14,191 bases of DNA from Bacteroidales bacterium UBA6340 (lineage in GTDB: Bacteria > Bacteroidota > Bacteroidia > Bacteroidales > Paludibacteraceae): contig DJSG01000065.1 of assembly GCA_002440265.1 (NCBI GenBank), positions 1-14,191 on the forward strand. Reading direction: 5' to 3'. Both the position numbers and the translations under genes were made by a program. Within the stretch, counting starts at the first letter, position 1. Each line of letters opens with the position of its first letter. This document shows positions 1 to 5,717 of this stretch, in pieces. The notes beneath the pieces were generated by a model. It saw nothing but the letters and a program-made list of their open reading frames with translations. It did no database searches and had not been told where the DNA came from.

Positions 1-342
1 GTATATAAGGACAACAAACCTATTGAGCAGCATACCGCCGAGAGCACGGACGCTTCCAATGAAGAACAGGTACATACGCCCAAGCGCGGGCGATTCAAGT
101 TCAGTATGGTGGGCATACAAATAGGCGAGATGATTACCTTTGTGCCTACAGGTGTACAAGTGAAAGTGGCAAGTGACGATACCATTGAGTATGAGGGACG
201 CATCTACAAACTGTCACCTTTCGTAGGTACATTTATGCCCGAAGACAAACGTACCCCATCAGGAGCATACCAAGGTGCCAAATACTTTTCATACAATGGA
301 AGGATATTGGACGATATGCGCAGCGAGTTAGAGAATAAATAG
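1..342 (+). CDS. C-terminal part of a protein ending in a RAMA-like domain (5' end outside window)
   Basis: The reading frame is open from the first base, so the gene begins upstream; the ATG at 106 is internal. The visible 113 residues start with a polar, charged stretch of about 30 residues, probably a linker. A compact C-terminal region of about 75 residues follows. Its pattern (IGEMITFVPTGVQVKV, then EYEGRIYKLSPF, then SGAYQGAKYFSYNGRIL) resembles the RAMA domain, which is found at the ends of restriction- and DNA-modification-associated proteins: a hydrophobic strand, a 'G..Y.LS' step, then an aromatic-rich 'G..Y..Y.G..L' finish. That assignment is by eye and tentative. The main catalytic or binding part of the protein is not visible, so no function is claimed. 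The stop lies 26 bases before gcvT on the same strand, with no terminator between, so co-transcription is possible. Confidence 0.72.
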   Translation, partial: VYKDNKPIEQHTAESTDASNEEQVHTPKRGRFKFSMVGIQIGEMITFVPTGVQVKVASDDTIEYEGRIYKLSPFVGTFMPEDKRTPSGAYQGAKYFSYNGRILDDMRSELENK

Positions 343-368
343 ACTATAAACCATTAAATTACAATACA

Positions 369-1439
369 ATGTTAAAAGAAACACCTTTCACAGCGACCCA
401 TATTGCGTTGGGTGCGAAGATGGCAGAGTTTGCCGGTTTTAATATGCCTATCCAGTACCCGACGGGTATCAATCAGGAACATATCATTGTCCGTACGGGC
501 GTGGGCGTCTTTGATGTCAGCCACATGGGCGAGTTCTGGGTAAAGGGTGAACGCGCCCTTGATTTTTTGCAGTATATCACCACCAATGATGTTGCCAAAC
601 TGGCAGCGGGCAAGGCACAATACACTTGTATGCCCAATGGCAAAGGCGGTATTGTGGATGACCTGATTATCTACAAATACTCCACCACCAAATATCTGCT
701 CGTGGTCAATGCCGGCAATATCGACAAAGACTGGGCTTGGGTGAACAAGCAGAACACGTTTGGCGTCAGTCTGGAAAATGCCAGCGACCGCTATGGTCAG
801 TTGGCGGTACAAGGACCGAAAGCCACCGAGTTGCTGCAACTGCTCACCGATGCTGACCTCAGTGCCATTCCGTACTATTCATTCCGCGAATGGTCGTTTG
901 CAGGTGTGCAGGGTGTTATTCTGAGCAATACGGGATACACTGGTGCCGGGGGATTTGAATTGTATTTCCCTAAAGAGTACGGCAAACAGATATGGGATGC
1001 CATCTTCGAGGTGGGTAAGCAGTTTGGGGTGGCTCCTATCGGATTGGGCGCACGTGACAGTCTGCGTCTCGAAAAATGGTACTGTCTTTACGGACACGAT
1101 ATCGACGACACCACATCGCCGTTGGAAGCAGGTCTCGGTTGGATTACCAAGTTTGACGCCAAGGATTTCATCGACAAGGACTTCCTTCTCAAGCAAAAGG
1201 CAGAGGGAGTGAAACGCAAACTCGTTCACTTCGAGTGCCAAGAGCGTGCCATTCCGCGTAACGGCTATGAGATTTGCGATGCTGATGGCAATCAGATAGG
1301 TCACGTAACGAGCGGTATCATGCTTCCTACCACCAAGGTGGGTATCGGTATGGGCTATGTGAAGACCGAGTTCGCCAAGAAAGAAAATATCATCTATATC
1401 AAGATTCGCGAGAAACTGATTCCGGCGAAAATTGTGTAA
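369..1439 (+). CDS. gcvT: Glycine cleavage system aminomethyltransferase (T protein)
   Basis: GcvT acts in the cytoplasm. It takes the aminomethyl group carried on the lipoyl arm of H protein, releases ammonia and passes the one-carbon unit to tetrahydrofolate, giving 5,10-methylene-THF. The 356-residue length fits the family. Visible signatures are the folate-site acidic motif GGIVDDLIIY (residues 93-101), SNTGYTGAGGFELYF (186-200), GLGARDSLRLE (225-235) and YGHDIDDTTSPLEAGLGWITK (about 241-261), followed by the C-terminal barrel domain. The ATG at 369 gives the usual short N-terminus before the 'THIALGAKMAEFAGFNMPIQY' block. There is no Shine-Dalgarno sequence, only an A-rich leader. The other glycine cleavage genes (gcvH, gcvP) are not in this window, so the gene is separate from them. 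'TGYTGA' replaces the 'TGYTGE' of many homologues; this may simply be lineage-typical. Confidence 0.97.
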   Translation: MLKETPFTATHIALGAKMAEFAGFNMPIQYPTGINQEHIIVRTGVGVFDVSHMGEFWVKGERALDFLQYITTNDVAKLAAGKAQYTCMPNGKGGIVDDLIIYKYSTTKYLLVVNAGNIDKDWAWVNKQNTFGVSLENASDRYGQLAVQGPKATELLQLLTDADLSAIPYYSFREWSFAGVQGVILSNTGYTGAGGFELYFPKEYGKQIWDAIFEVGKQFGVAPIGLGARDSLRLEKWYCLYGHDIDDTTSPLEAGLGWITKFDAKDFIDKDFLLKQKAEGVKRKLVHFECQERAIPRNGYEICDADGNQIGHVTSGIMLPTTKVGIGMGYVKTEFAKKENIIYIKIREKLIPAKIV

Positions 1440-1478
1440 TGATTGGACAATCTGATAATTTACAAATTTACAACAAAT

Positions 1479-1892
1479 ATGAAAAAAGCAATTAAAACCT
1501 GTCTGGCACTATGCCTGTGTGCCTTGACTATGGTGGCTTGCAATGGCAAGAATGGTGGCACCGATGTGGACAATGTCAACAAGGTGCAGAAATGGGCGGA
1601 CGTAGAGAAGCAATACCCGATGTTGCAGGATTTTCCGGCGTATGAGTACGAAATGGAGAATGTGCAGTACAGCAACATTAGCGGCTTGGAGTCGGTAACG
1701 TACTTTGACTACAAATGCGAGAAATCGTGTTACGACAACTACAAGAAAGCCATTGAATCGTCAAAATTTACCGGTAATGACTATGGCCCAAGTGCTAAAT
1801 ATAGTTTGAAGAAAGATGGTGTTACATTAGGGATTACGATGTCGTATTCCGGTAGCAGTTTCAGTTGCCAATACAGCAAAGATACCGACTAA
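1479..1892 (+). CDS. Small predicted lipoprotein, unknown function
   Basis: The product has 137 residues. It begins with a classic lipoprotein signal: a KK start, a hydrophobic core, and the lipobox LTMVAC with the modified cysteine at residue 21, followed by a polar NGKNGG linker. The ATG at 1479 is chosen because it starts exactly at this signal peptide; an in-frame TTG at 1443 would add 12 residues in front and spoil it. The mature part carries a tyrosine-rich segment (FPAYEYEMENVQYSNIS) and a pair of cysteines in YKCEKSCYDNYKKAIE, then a beta-strand-like end. No family is recognised. It follows gcvT by 39 bases on the same strand with no terminator between, and is itself followed by a strong terminator, so it may be read from an upstream promoter. 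An outer-membrane or periplasm-facing anchored location is likely. Confidence 0.8.
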   Translation: MKKAIKTCLALCLCALTMVACNGKNGGTDVDNVNKVQKWADVEKQYPMLQDFPAYEYEMENVQYSNISGLESVTYFDYKCEKSCYDNYKKAIESSKFTGNDYGPSAKYSLKKDGVTLGITMSYSGSSFSCQYSKDTD

Positions 1893-1917
1893 CCCTACTT
1901 TGAGTCCCCTTGACATT

Positions 1918-1954
1918 ATCCTCTCTTGGCATAAGCCGGGGGAGGATTTTGTTT
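1918..1954 (+). terminator. Rho-independent terminator after the lipoprotein gene
   Basis: A 13-bp stem (1918-1930 with 1935-1947) closes on an ATAA loop and is followed by TTTTGTTT. Three of the pairs are U-G wobbles, which would become C-A mismatches on the other strand. The structure therefore works only for plus-strand transcripts, as does the T tract. It lies 26 bases past the lipoprotein stop and ends the gcvT-side transcript before the convergent permease gene. Confidence 0.8.
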
Positions 1955-1964
1955 ATATGTCTAT

Positions 1965-3062
1965 TCACTCCATCTTGAGTATGAACCGCTTGTAGTAAGA
2001 GATGAGCAGTGTGGTGATTGGCAGGGCGATAATCATTCCGACAATGCCGAGCAGTGAGCCCCATATTGACAGGCTGAGGAGTATGGCGGCGGGGCTCATG
2101 CCCATAGCATTGCCCATGATTTTGGGCGTTAAGAGCAGGTCCTGGATACTTTGTACCACCACGAACACCGCCACAATACACAGCATCACCACCCACACGG
2201 GACGCCCCGTTTCGGCGGATTGTATCAGTCCGAGTATCAGACAGGGCGGAATACCTATCGTCTGCAGATACGGAACGAGGTTCAGCACCCCGATAATCAG
2301 TCCCATAGCGATGCCCATCGGCAAGCCGATGATTTGAAAACCAATGGCAAACAATATGCCGACTATACCGGCGATAGTGGCTTGACCGCGGAAATAGCAG
2401 TTCATATTGCGGTCGAGGTCGCTCATCAGCATCTGCGCACCATGACGGTATCGGTGTGGTATGTATTCGTGCCAACTGTTGGCAATCTTCTCATAATCAA
2501 TCAGCAGGAACACAATATACAGCAGACATACAAACACTATCGCCAGCCCCATCACCGCGCTCACACCGCTGCTAATCCAGTTGCCCACTTTAGGCATGAG
2601 GTTGCGGAGTGCCTGCTGCACATCGGGATTGCTGAGCAGCGTCTTCACATCCATATACTCCACCAACTCCTGAAACTGCTCATTGGCACGCGGGGAGAAA
2701 TACTCGTTGGCGTTAAACGTACTCAGGTAGTTCTTCACCCCCACCGACAGTGCCGTCGCCTGCTTGCTGATAGTAGGCACCAATGCCGCCACCGCACCCG
2801 TAAGCACACCGACGACCAATACCAGTGTTATAATCACCGACAGCAAACGGTTCTTAAATCGGCACTTGTACTGAAAGAACCGCACTATCGGCTCCAGCAT
2901 ATAGGCAATCACAAAACTGATGAGGAACGGCAGCAACACCCCGCTCAGTCGTCGTATGAGCAGGTACAGAGCCGCCAATACGGCAATGGTGATGACACCG
3001 CGGATAATGGTGTCGCGGTCGAACTGTTGCTGCTTGCTGCTTGGTGGTGGTAGTCTCAGCAT
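1965..3062 (-). CDS. AI-2E family membrane transporter (PerM/TqsA-like)
   Basis: The product is an integral inner-membrane protein of 365 residues, the usual length for the AI-2E transporter family (PF01594). Members export diverse small solutes or, in some cases, Na+/Li+ in exchange for protons; the substrate here cannot be read from the sequence. Visible features are N-terminal membrane segments at about 18-36, 39-59 and 74-96, a soluble region at about 100-160, and a segment at 165-189. The family's hallmark second half follows: FRGQATIAGIVGILFAIGF (224-242), LIIGVLNLVPYLQTIGIPP (255-273) and PKIMGNAMGMSPAAILLSL (313-331), ending in GSLLGIVGMIIALPITTLL. The ATG at 3062 gives a short polar N-terminus before the first segment. 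It lies 79 bases downstream of the ATPase gene on the same strand. A copy of the 32-bp palindromic repeat sits 30 bases before its start, but no -7 box is visible there, so it is probably read from the ATPase promoter. Confidence 0.95.
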   Translation of the reverse strand: MLRLPPPSSKQQQFDRDTIIRGVITIAVLAALYLLIRRLSGVLLPFLISFVIAYMLEPIVRFFQYKCRFKNRLLSVIITLVLVVGVLTGAVAALVPTISKQATALSVGVKNYLSTFNANEYFSPRANEQFQELVEYMDVKTLLSNPDVQQALRNLMPKVGNWISSGVSAVMGLAIVFVCLLYIVFLLIDYEKIANSWHEYIPHRYRHGAQMLMSDLDRNMNCYFRGQATIAGIVGILFAIGFQIIGLPMGIAMGLIIGVLNLVPYLQTIGIPPCLILGLIQSAETGRPVWVVMLCIVAVFVVVQSIQDLLLTPKIMGNAMGMSPAAILLSLSIWGSLLGIVGMIIALPITTLLISYYKRFILKME

Positions 3063-3092
3063 AGTATGGTTTGTTGGTGGTTATTGTATAGA

Positions 3093-3124
3093 GTGTGCAA
3101 ATTTAAAGTTGAACTTTAATTTTG
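3093..3124. repeat. 32-bp repeat, copy 1, with 17-bp palindrome (candidate operator)
   Basis: This is identical over all 32 bases to the copy at 4307-4338 and in the same orientation. Positions 3103-3119 are a perfect palindrome with one central base: TTAAAGTT, G, AACTTTAA. It lies between the ATPase stop (3142) and the permease start (3062). An arm of eight with a single central base suits a DNA-bound dimer better than an RNA hairpin. Unlike copy 2, no TAnnTTTG box lies upstream of it on the minus strand. Confidence 0.85.
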
Positions 3125-3141
3125 TACATGTATTGTATATC

Positions 3142-4302
3142 TTATTGTTGGTCAGGTAGTTTGCGGAAGTTATATAATCCTTCGTGCAGGGCAGGAACTT
3201 CCACATCGCCGTCATATATGACACATGAGGACAATATGCGGTCGCCAAAGGTTTGCTCTATGGCACGTATATTTTTGTAGAAGTCAGTGTTAGATGTCTT
3301 GGCTGACTTCACTTCGTAAAGCCTAAGGTTAATGCCTTCTTGCGCTATGATGTCTATCTCTGTTCCGCGGCTTTCCCGATAGAAAAAGAGATTGCTTTCC
3401 TGCCCTTTGTTATAGCGGTTCTTGAGCATTTCCATCACAATCAGATTCTCAAAGATACCGCCACGCAAGGGGTGCGTACTCAGTTGGGCAGGAGACTGAA
3501 TGCCCAACAAAAAGCACAGCAACCCCGTATCGTAGAAATAGAGTTTGGGTGTTTTGACCAATCGTTTGTTGATATTTGCGTAATAGGGGTGCAGGCGGTA
3601 CACAATGTATGACGCCTCCAATATGCTGAGCCACTCTTTGAGTGTCACGGAAGATACGCCCACCTCGTTGGACAGTGCGGAGAGGTTGCACTCTGCCCCC
3701 ACACGTCCTGCGCAAAGGCGGATGAATGTCTGGAAAGCACTGAGGTCTTTTATCTTCAGCAATTGGCGTATGTCGCGCTCCACGTAGGTGGTGTAATAGT
3801 TGCTGAATACCTTAGTGGCAGGAATGTGCTTGCTGAACAATGCGGGATAGAAACCGTTAAACAGTATCTCGTCTGTGGTATGGCTCTTGTATTCGGGCAT
3901 CTCTTCTAACGAAAGGGGCAGAAGAGTCAATACGGCAGTCCGCCCACAGAGAGACTGTGAGATGGTGTTGAGCAAAGTGATGTTGCAACTGCCTGTCAGT
4001 ACAAACCGCCATTCGGGGTCATTGTCCACGTACACCATCAAGTAGGACAATAGCGATGGCACGTTTTGTACTTCGTCTATAATCACATGTTTGCCCGCGT
4101 TGGCAAAGAAACTCTTCGGGTCCCGTTCTATCTCCTCCCGCAAACTGATGTCCTCCATATTGTAGTAGGCATAGTCAGGGAAGAGGTTACGGCAAAGGGT
4201 GGTCTTGCCCACCTGCCGCGGTCCCGTGATGGTGATGACCTGATAGTACTTTTGGCACTCCAATATCTCTGCCGAGAGGTGACGGTATATATAGTTGGTC
4301 AT
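3142..4302 (-). CDS. COG1373-type AAA ATPase with DUF4143 and nuclease-fold C-terminus
   Basis: The product is a 386-residue cytoplasmic ATPase of the large, poorly understood COG1373 family. In order it shows Walker A GPRQVGKTT (27-35), Walker B HVIIDEVQ (72-79), a sensor-like FVLTGS (100-105), a winged-helix-like stretch (about 205-230) and the DUF4143 region with YFYDTGLLCFLLGI (255-268). The C-terminal block carries FEN (284-286), GTEIDIIAQ (313-321) and YEVKSAKT (329-336), which fits the E..D..ExK arrangement of PD-(D/E)XK folds. The ATG at 4302 is chosen. An in-frame TTG at 4314 lies inside the palindromic repeat and would be an unlikely start. Family members often occur in several copies per Bacteroidetes genome, and their role is not established; none is claimed here. 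It lies upstream of the permease, has its own promoter at 4341-4371 and is bounded on both sides by the 32-bp repeat. Confidence 0.93.
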   Translation of the reverse strand: MTNYIYRHLSAEILECQKYYQVITITGPRQVGKTTLCRNLFPDYAYYNMEDISLREEIERDPKSFFANAGKHVIIDEVQNVPSLLSYLMVYVDNDPEWRFVLTGSCNITLLNTISQSLCGRTAVLTLLPLSLEEMPEYKSHTTDEILFNGFYPALFSKHIPATKVFSNYYTTYVERDIRQLLKIKDLSAFQTFIRLCAGRVGAECNLSALSNEVGVSSVTLKEWLSILEASYIVYRLHPYYANINKRLVKTPKLYFYDTGLLCFLLGIQSPAQLSTHPLRGGIFENLIVMEMLKNRYNKGQESNLFFYRESRGTEIDIIAQEGINLRLYEVKSAKTSNTDFYKNIRAIEQTFGDRILSSCVIYDGDVEVPALHEGLYNFRKLPDQQ

Positions 4303-4306
4303 AGAC

Positions 4307-4338
4307 GTGTGCAAATTTAAAGTTGAACTTTAATTTTG
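4307..4338. repeat. 32-bp repeat, copy 2, at the ATPase transcription start (candidate operator)
   Basis: Exact copy of 3093-3124 in the same orientation, 1,214 bases away. Its palindrome (4317-4333, centre 4325) falls just downstream of the -7 box at 4341-4348, at the predicted first transcribed bases, and the repeat ends four bases before the ATPase ATG. This is where a repressor would block initiation, so autoregulation by a DNA-binding protein is inferred. Confidence 0.85.
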
Positions 4339-4340
4339 CG

Positions 4341-4371
4341 CAAAGATAGTGCATTTTTATGGGTTGTGCAA
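4341..4371 (-). promoter_or_regulatory. Bacteroidetes-type promoter for the COG1373 ATPase gene
   Basis: Read on the minus strand, TTG (4371-4369) is followed by 20 bases and then TATCTTTG (4348-4341). This matches the Bacteroidetes -33 / -7 consensus (TTTG, 19-21 bases, TAnnTTTG). Transcription would begin near 4334, at the edge of the palindrome, giving a leader of about 30 bases. Confidence 0.7.
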
Positions 4372-4663
4372 GGGAAGAAGCAGATTTTTGTATAATATCG
4401 CTGGTGGATACCTGTTGACCATCACAAGATTACTCTCGGCGACCTTACGGGTGAAGATGCCGATGGGTTGGAAAGATATAGGTTGCATACGAAGTGTCTG
4501 TTTTATATATTTTAGCGTTTGGCGGGATATGGGATACGTATCGGTTGCGTAAGGGTTGCTTATCCCTTGCCTATCCCTTGCTGAAGGGTTGTGTTAGGAT
4601 TATTTAAGAATTGCGGTTTATCGCGACGGAGACATGGAGATGGATGGGGTGGTGAATAGGGCA
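4372..4663. other. Non-coding stretch with short repeats
   Basis: No convincing gene is seen. The only plus-strand frame of any length (67 codons from 4349) has no signal, domain or codon character that convinces. Small structures are a perfect 10-bp palindrome GATACGTATC (4533-4542) and two direct TATCCCTTGC copies (4561-4570 and 4572-4581). Those copies are framed by two AAGGGTTG sequences that can pair with either. The stretch may be decayed sequence or an upstream regulatory region for the following operon. Confidence 0.45.
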
Positions 4664-4687
4664 TTTTGCAATGTGGACTTTGCAAAA
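4664..4687. promoter_or_regulatory. Perfect 8-8-8 inverted repeat upstream of the envelope operon promoter
   Basis: TTTTGCAA, eight bases, then TTGCAAAA: two perfect 8-bp arms. It ends 32 bases before the -33 element at 4720, an upstream position suited to an activator or repressor site. Which protein might bind is not shown by the sequence; the PadR regulator encoded in the operon is one candidate. Confidence 0.5.
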
Positions 4688-4719
4688 ACAAGAAAAGTAT
4701 GCAGAAAAATGTAGTTTGC

Positions 4720-4751
4720 TTTGCATAGTACATAGAATTGTAGTACCTTTG
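4720..4751 (+). promoter_or_regulatory. Bacteroidetes-type promoter of the PepSY-PspC-PadR-GIN operon
   Basis: TTTG (4720-4723), 20 bases, TACCTTTG (4744-4751): both boxes match the consensus exactly. Initiation near 4758 would give an unusually long leader of about 215 bases that contains the two C/G-rich hairpins. Confidence 0.72.
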
Positions 4752-4792
4752 CAGTCGAAAAGAGAGAGGGAGGCCTCAATAAGACCCCTGAA

Positions 4793-4926
4793 GACTCCCC
4801 CAACCCCCTCATAGAGGGGGCTCAACAGAAGAGGTGTGATGTGGAGAAATAAATAAGATGTGGGGAGACCTCTCCAACCCCTCCAAGGGAGGGGCTCAAT
4901 AGAATGGAGATGGTGTGGAGGAAGAA
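4793..4926 (+). repeat. Two imperfect copies of a C/G-hairpin element in the operon leader
   Basis: Copy 1 spans about 4793-4848 and copy 2 about 4867-4926. Each reads 'gac..TCC.CCAACCCC...hairpin...GGGGCTCAA.AGAA..GGAG.TG..GTGTGGAG'. The hairpins are CCCCCTC/ATA/GAGGGGG (4804-4820) and CCCCTCC/AAG/GGAGGGG (4878-4894): both have seven pairs and a three-base loop but different stem bases. Neither is followed by a T tract, so they are not ordinary terminators. They resemble the dispersed C/G-rich intergenic repeats of Bacteroidetes genomes (family impression, not checked). Confidence 0.65.
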
Positions 4927-4972
4927 CAGCAATGTGTGTGACTATTGTGTAACTAATATAATAAGGTAAAAA

Positions 4973-5410
4973 ATGAAGAAAATGATTATCGCCGCAATGG
5001 CAAGTGTAGTGGTGTGCATGAGTGCATGCGCAGAGAAGACCCAATTGGTAAAGTTCAACGAACTGCCACAAAAGGCACAAACGTTCATTGAGACCTATTT
5101 CAATGCTGCGGACATATCGTTTGTCAAGATGGAGAAAGACGGACTGCACAACGACTACGACGTGCGAATGACCGACGGCACAGAGATTGATTTCGACCAC
5201 GACGGCTCGTTGGAACAGGTGGATTGCAATACCAAAGCCGTGCCTGCGGGCATCGTACCCGAGAAAATCACCACCTACGTGGCTGAGCATTTCGCCGGAG
5301 CATTCATCGTGAAGTACGAGATTGACCGCAGAGAACTGAAAGTGGAACTCAACAACTCGTTGGATTTGGAGTTCGACAAACAAGGGAACTTCCTGCGTGT
5401 TGAAGACTGA
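4973..5410 (+). CDS. Exported PepSY-like (DUF2874) protein with two tandem repeats
   Basis: The product has 145 residues with an N-terminal export signal (MKKMIIAAMASVVVCMSAC). The cysteine at 19 follows M-S-A, a slightly off-consensus lipobox, so it could be either a lipoprotein or a soluble periplasmic protein. The mature part holds two similar modules, about 27-84 and 93-144. Each has a helix of the 'P.K...FI..YF' type followed by beta strands ending in 'DFDHDGSLEQVD' or 'EFDKQGNFLRVED'. This is the layout of Bacteroidetes PepSY-like/DUF2874 proteins, which sit in the periplasm and whose ligand is generally unknown. The ATG at 4973 gives an intact signal peptide. The gene is first in an operon with pspC, padR and a head-GIN membrane protein, which suggests a role in envelope homeostasis; that is inferred from neighbours. 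Confidence 0.88.
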   Translation: MKKMIIAAMASVVVCMSACAEKTQLVKFNELPQKAQTFIETYFNAADISFVKMEKDGLHNDYDVRMTDGTEIDFDHDGSLEQVDCNTKAVPAGIVPEKITTYVAEHFAGAFIVKYEIDRRELKVELNNSLDLEFDKQGNFLRVED

Positions 5411-5445
5411 TGTCGTTGATACAAAGGCAACTGACAAACAGCAAT

Positions 5446-5640
5446 ATGAAAAGACTTCATCGTTCATCCAACAAGATGCTTGCCGGTGTGTGCGCAGGCA
5501 TCGCAGAGTATCTGGACGTGGACGCAACCGTCGTGCGTGTGCTCTATGCCGCCCTGACGCTGTTCACCGCAGGCTTCCCGGGCATGCTGTTGTACATCGT
5601 AATGATGATACTCATGCCTGATTATAACAACTGCGAATAG
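5446..5640 (+). CDS. pspC: Short stand-alone PspC-domain protein
   Basis: The product has 64 residues and is essentially one PspC domain (PF04024): KRLHRSSNKMLAGVCAGIAEYLDVDATVVRVLYAAL at the front, then one membrane helix (about 32-57) ending in MILMP. PspC proteins sit in the inner membrane and take part in the phage-shock envelope-stress response in proteobacteria. In Bacteroidetes the domain is often part of a larger protein. The ATG at 5446 is chosen because the family normally starts just before 'KRLxRS'. An earlier in-frame ATG at 5410 shares a base with the stop of the upstream gene (TGATG) and would add 12 residues, so translational coupling from there is a real alternative. It is 35 bases after the PepSY-like gene and 77 before padR. 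Confidence 0.9.
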   Translation: MKRLHRSSNKMLAGVCAGIAEYLDVDATVVRVLYAALTLFTAGFPGMLLYIVMMILMPDYNNCE

Positions 5641-5668
5641 GCATCGCTGACAATAACCGCGAATAGTG

Positions 5669-5701
5669 GGTTGGTGGTCAATGGCTGCCAACCGACATTT
5701 G
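5669..5701 (+). promoter_or_regulatory. Possible internal promoter with inverted repeat ahead of padR
   Basis: An inverted repeat, GGTTGGTGG (5669-5677) with CTGCCAACC (5685-5693), has nine pairs including two wobbles. A promoter-like pair overlaps it: TTG (5671-5673), exactly 20 bases, then GACATTTG (5694-5701), one base off TAnnTTTG. The repeat thus fills the spacer, a usual operator position, so PadR autoregulation is an attractive inference. The -7 mismatch keeps confidence low. Confidence 0.4.
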
Positions 5702-5717
5702 CAAGGGATACGAAAAA

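Noticed and set aside
343..368. Glycine riboswitch ahead of gcvT
   Set aside because: Only 26 bases separate the genes and no fold is visible, too little for a glycine riboswitch.
2151..3053. Plus-strand frame (300 codons) opposite the AI-2E permease
   Set aside because: The minus strand encodes all family motifs of the permease. The plus frame is His/Gln-rich with no recognisable domain.
3093..3124. Reading the palindromic repeat as an RNA terminator
   Set aside because: A one-base centre cannot form an RNA loop, the stem is A/T-rich, and the second copy sits before a start codon rather than after a gene.
4349..4552. Short plus-strand frame (67 codons), whose 'LYNIAGG...' start looked faintly like a type IX secretion C-terminal tail
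   Set aside because: The resemblance is only to a few residues, the later signature residues are missing, and it overlaps the ATPase promoter. At best it is a decayed scrap.
4372..4972. Insertion sequence remnant or CRISPR array in the repeat-rich gap
   Set aside because: There are no transposase fragments, no terminal inverted repeats with target duplication and no regularly spaced repeats with unique spacers.
4604..5527. Minus-strand frame (307 codons) covering the leader and the PepSY-like gene
   Set aside because: It runs through the leader hairpins and opposes a gene with a clear signal peptide and two PepSY-like modules. Its composition is that of a shadow.
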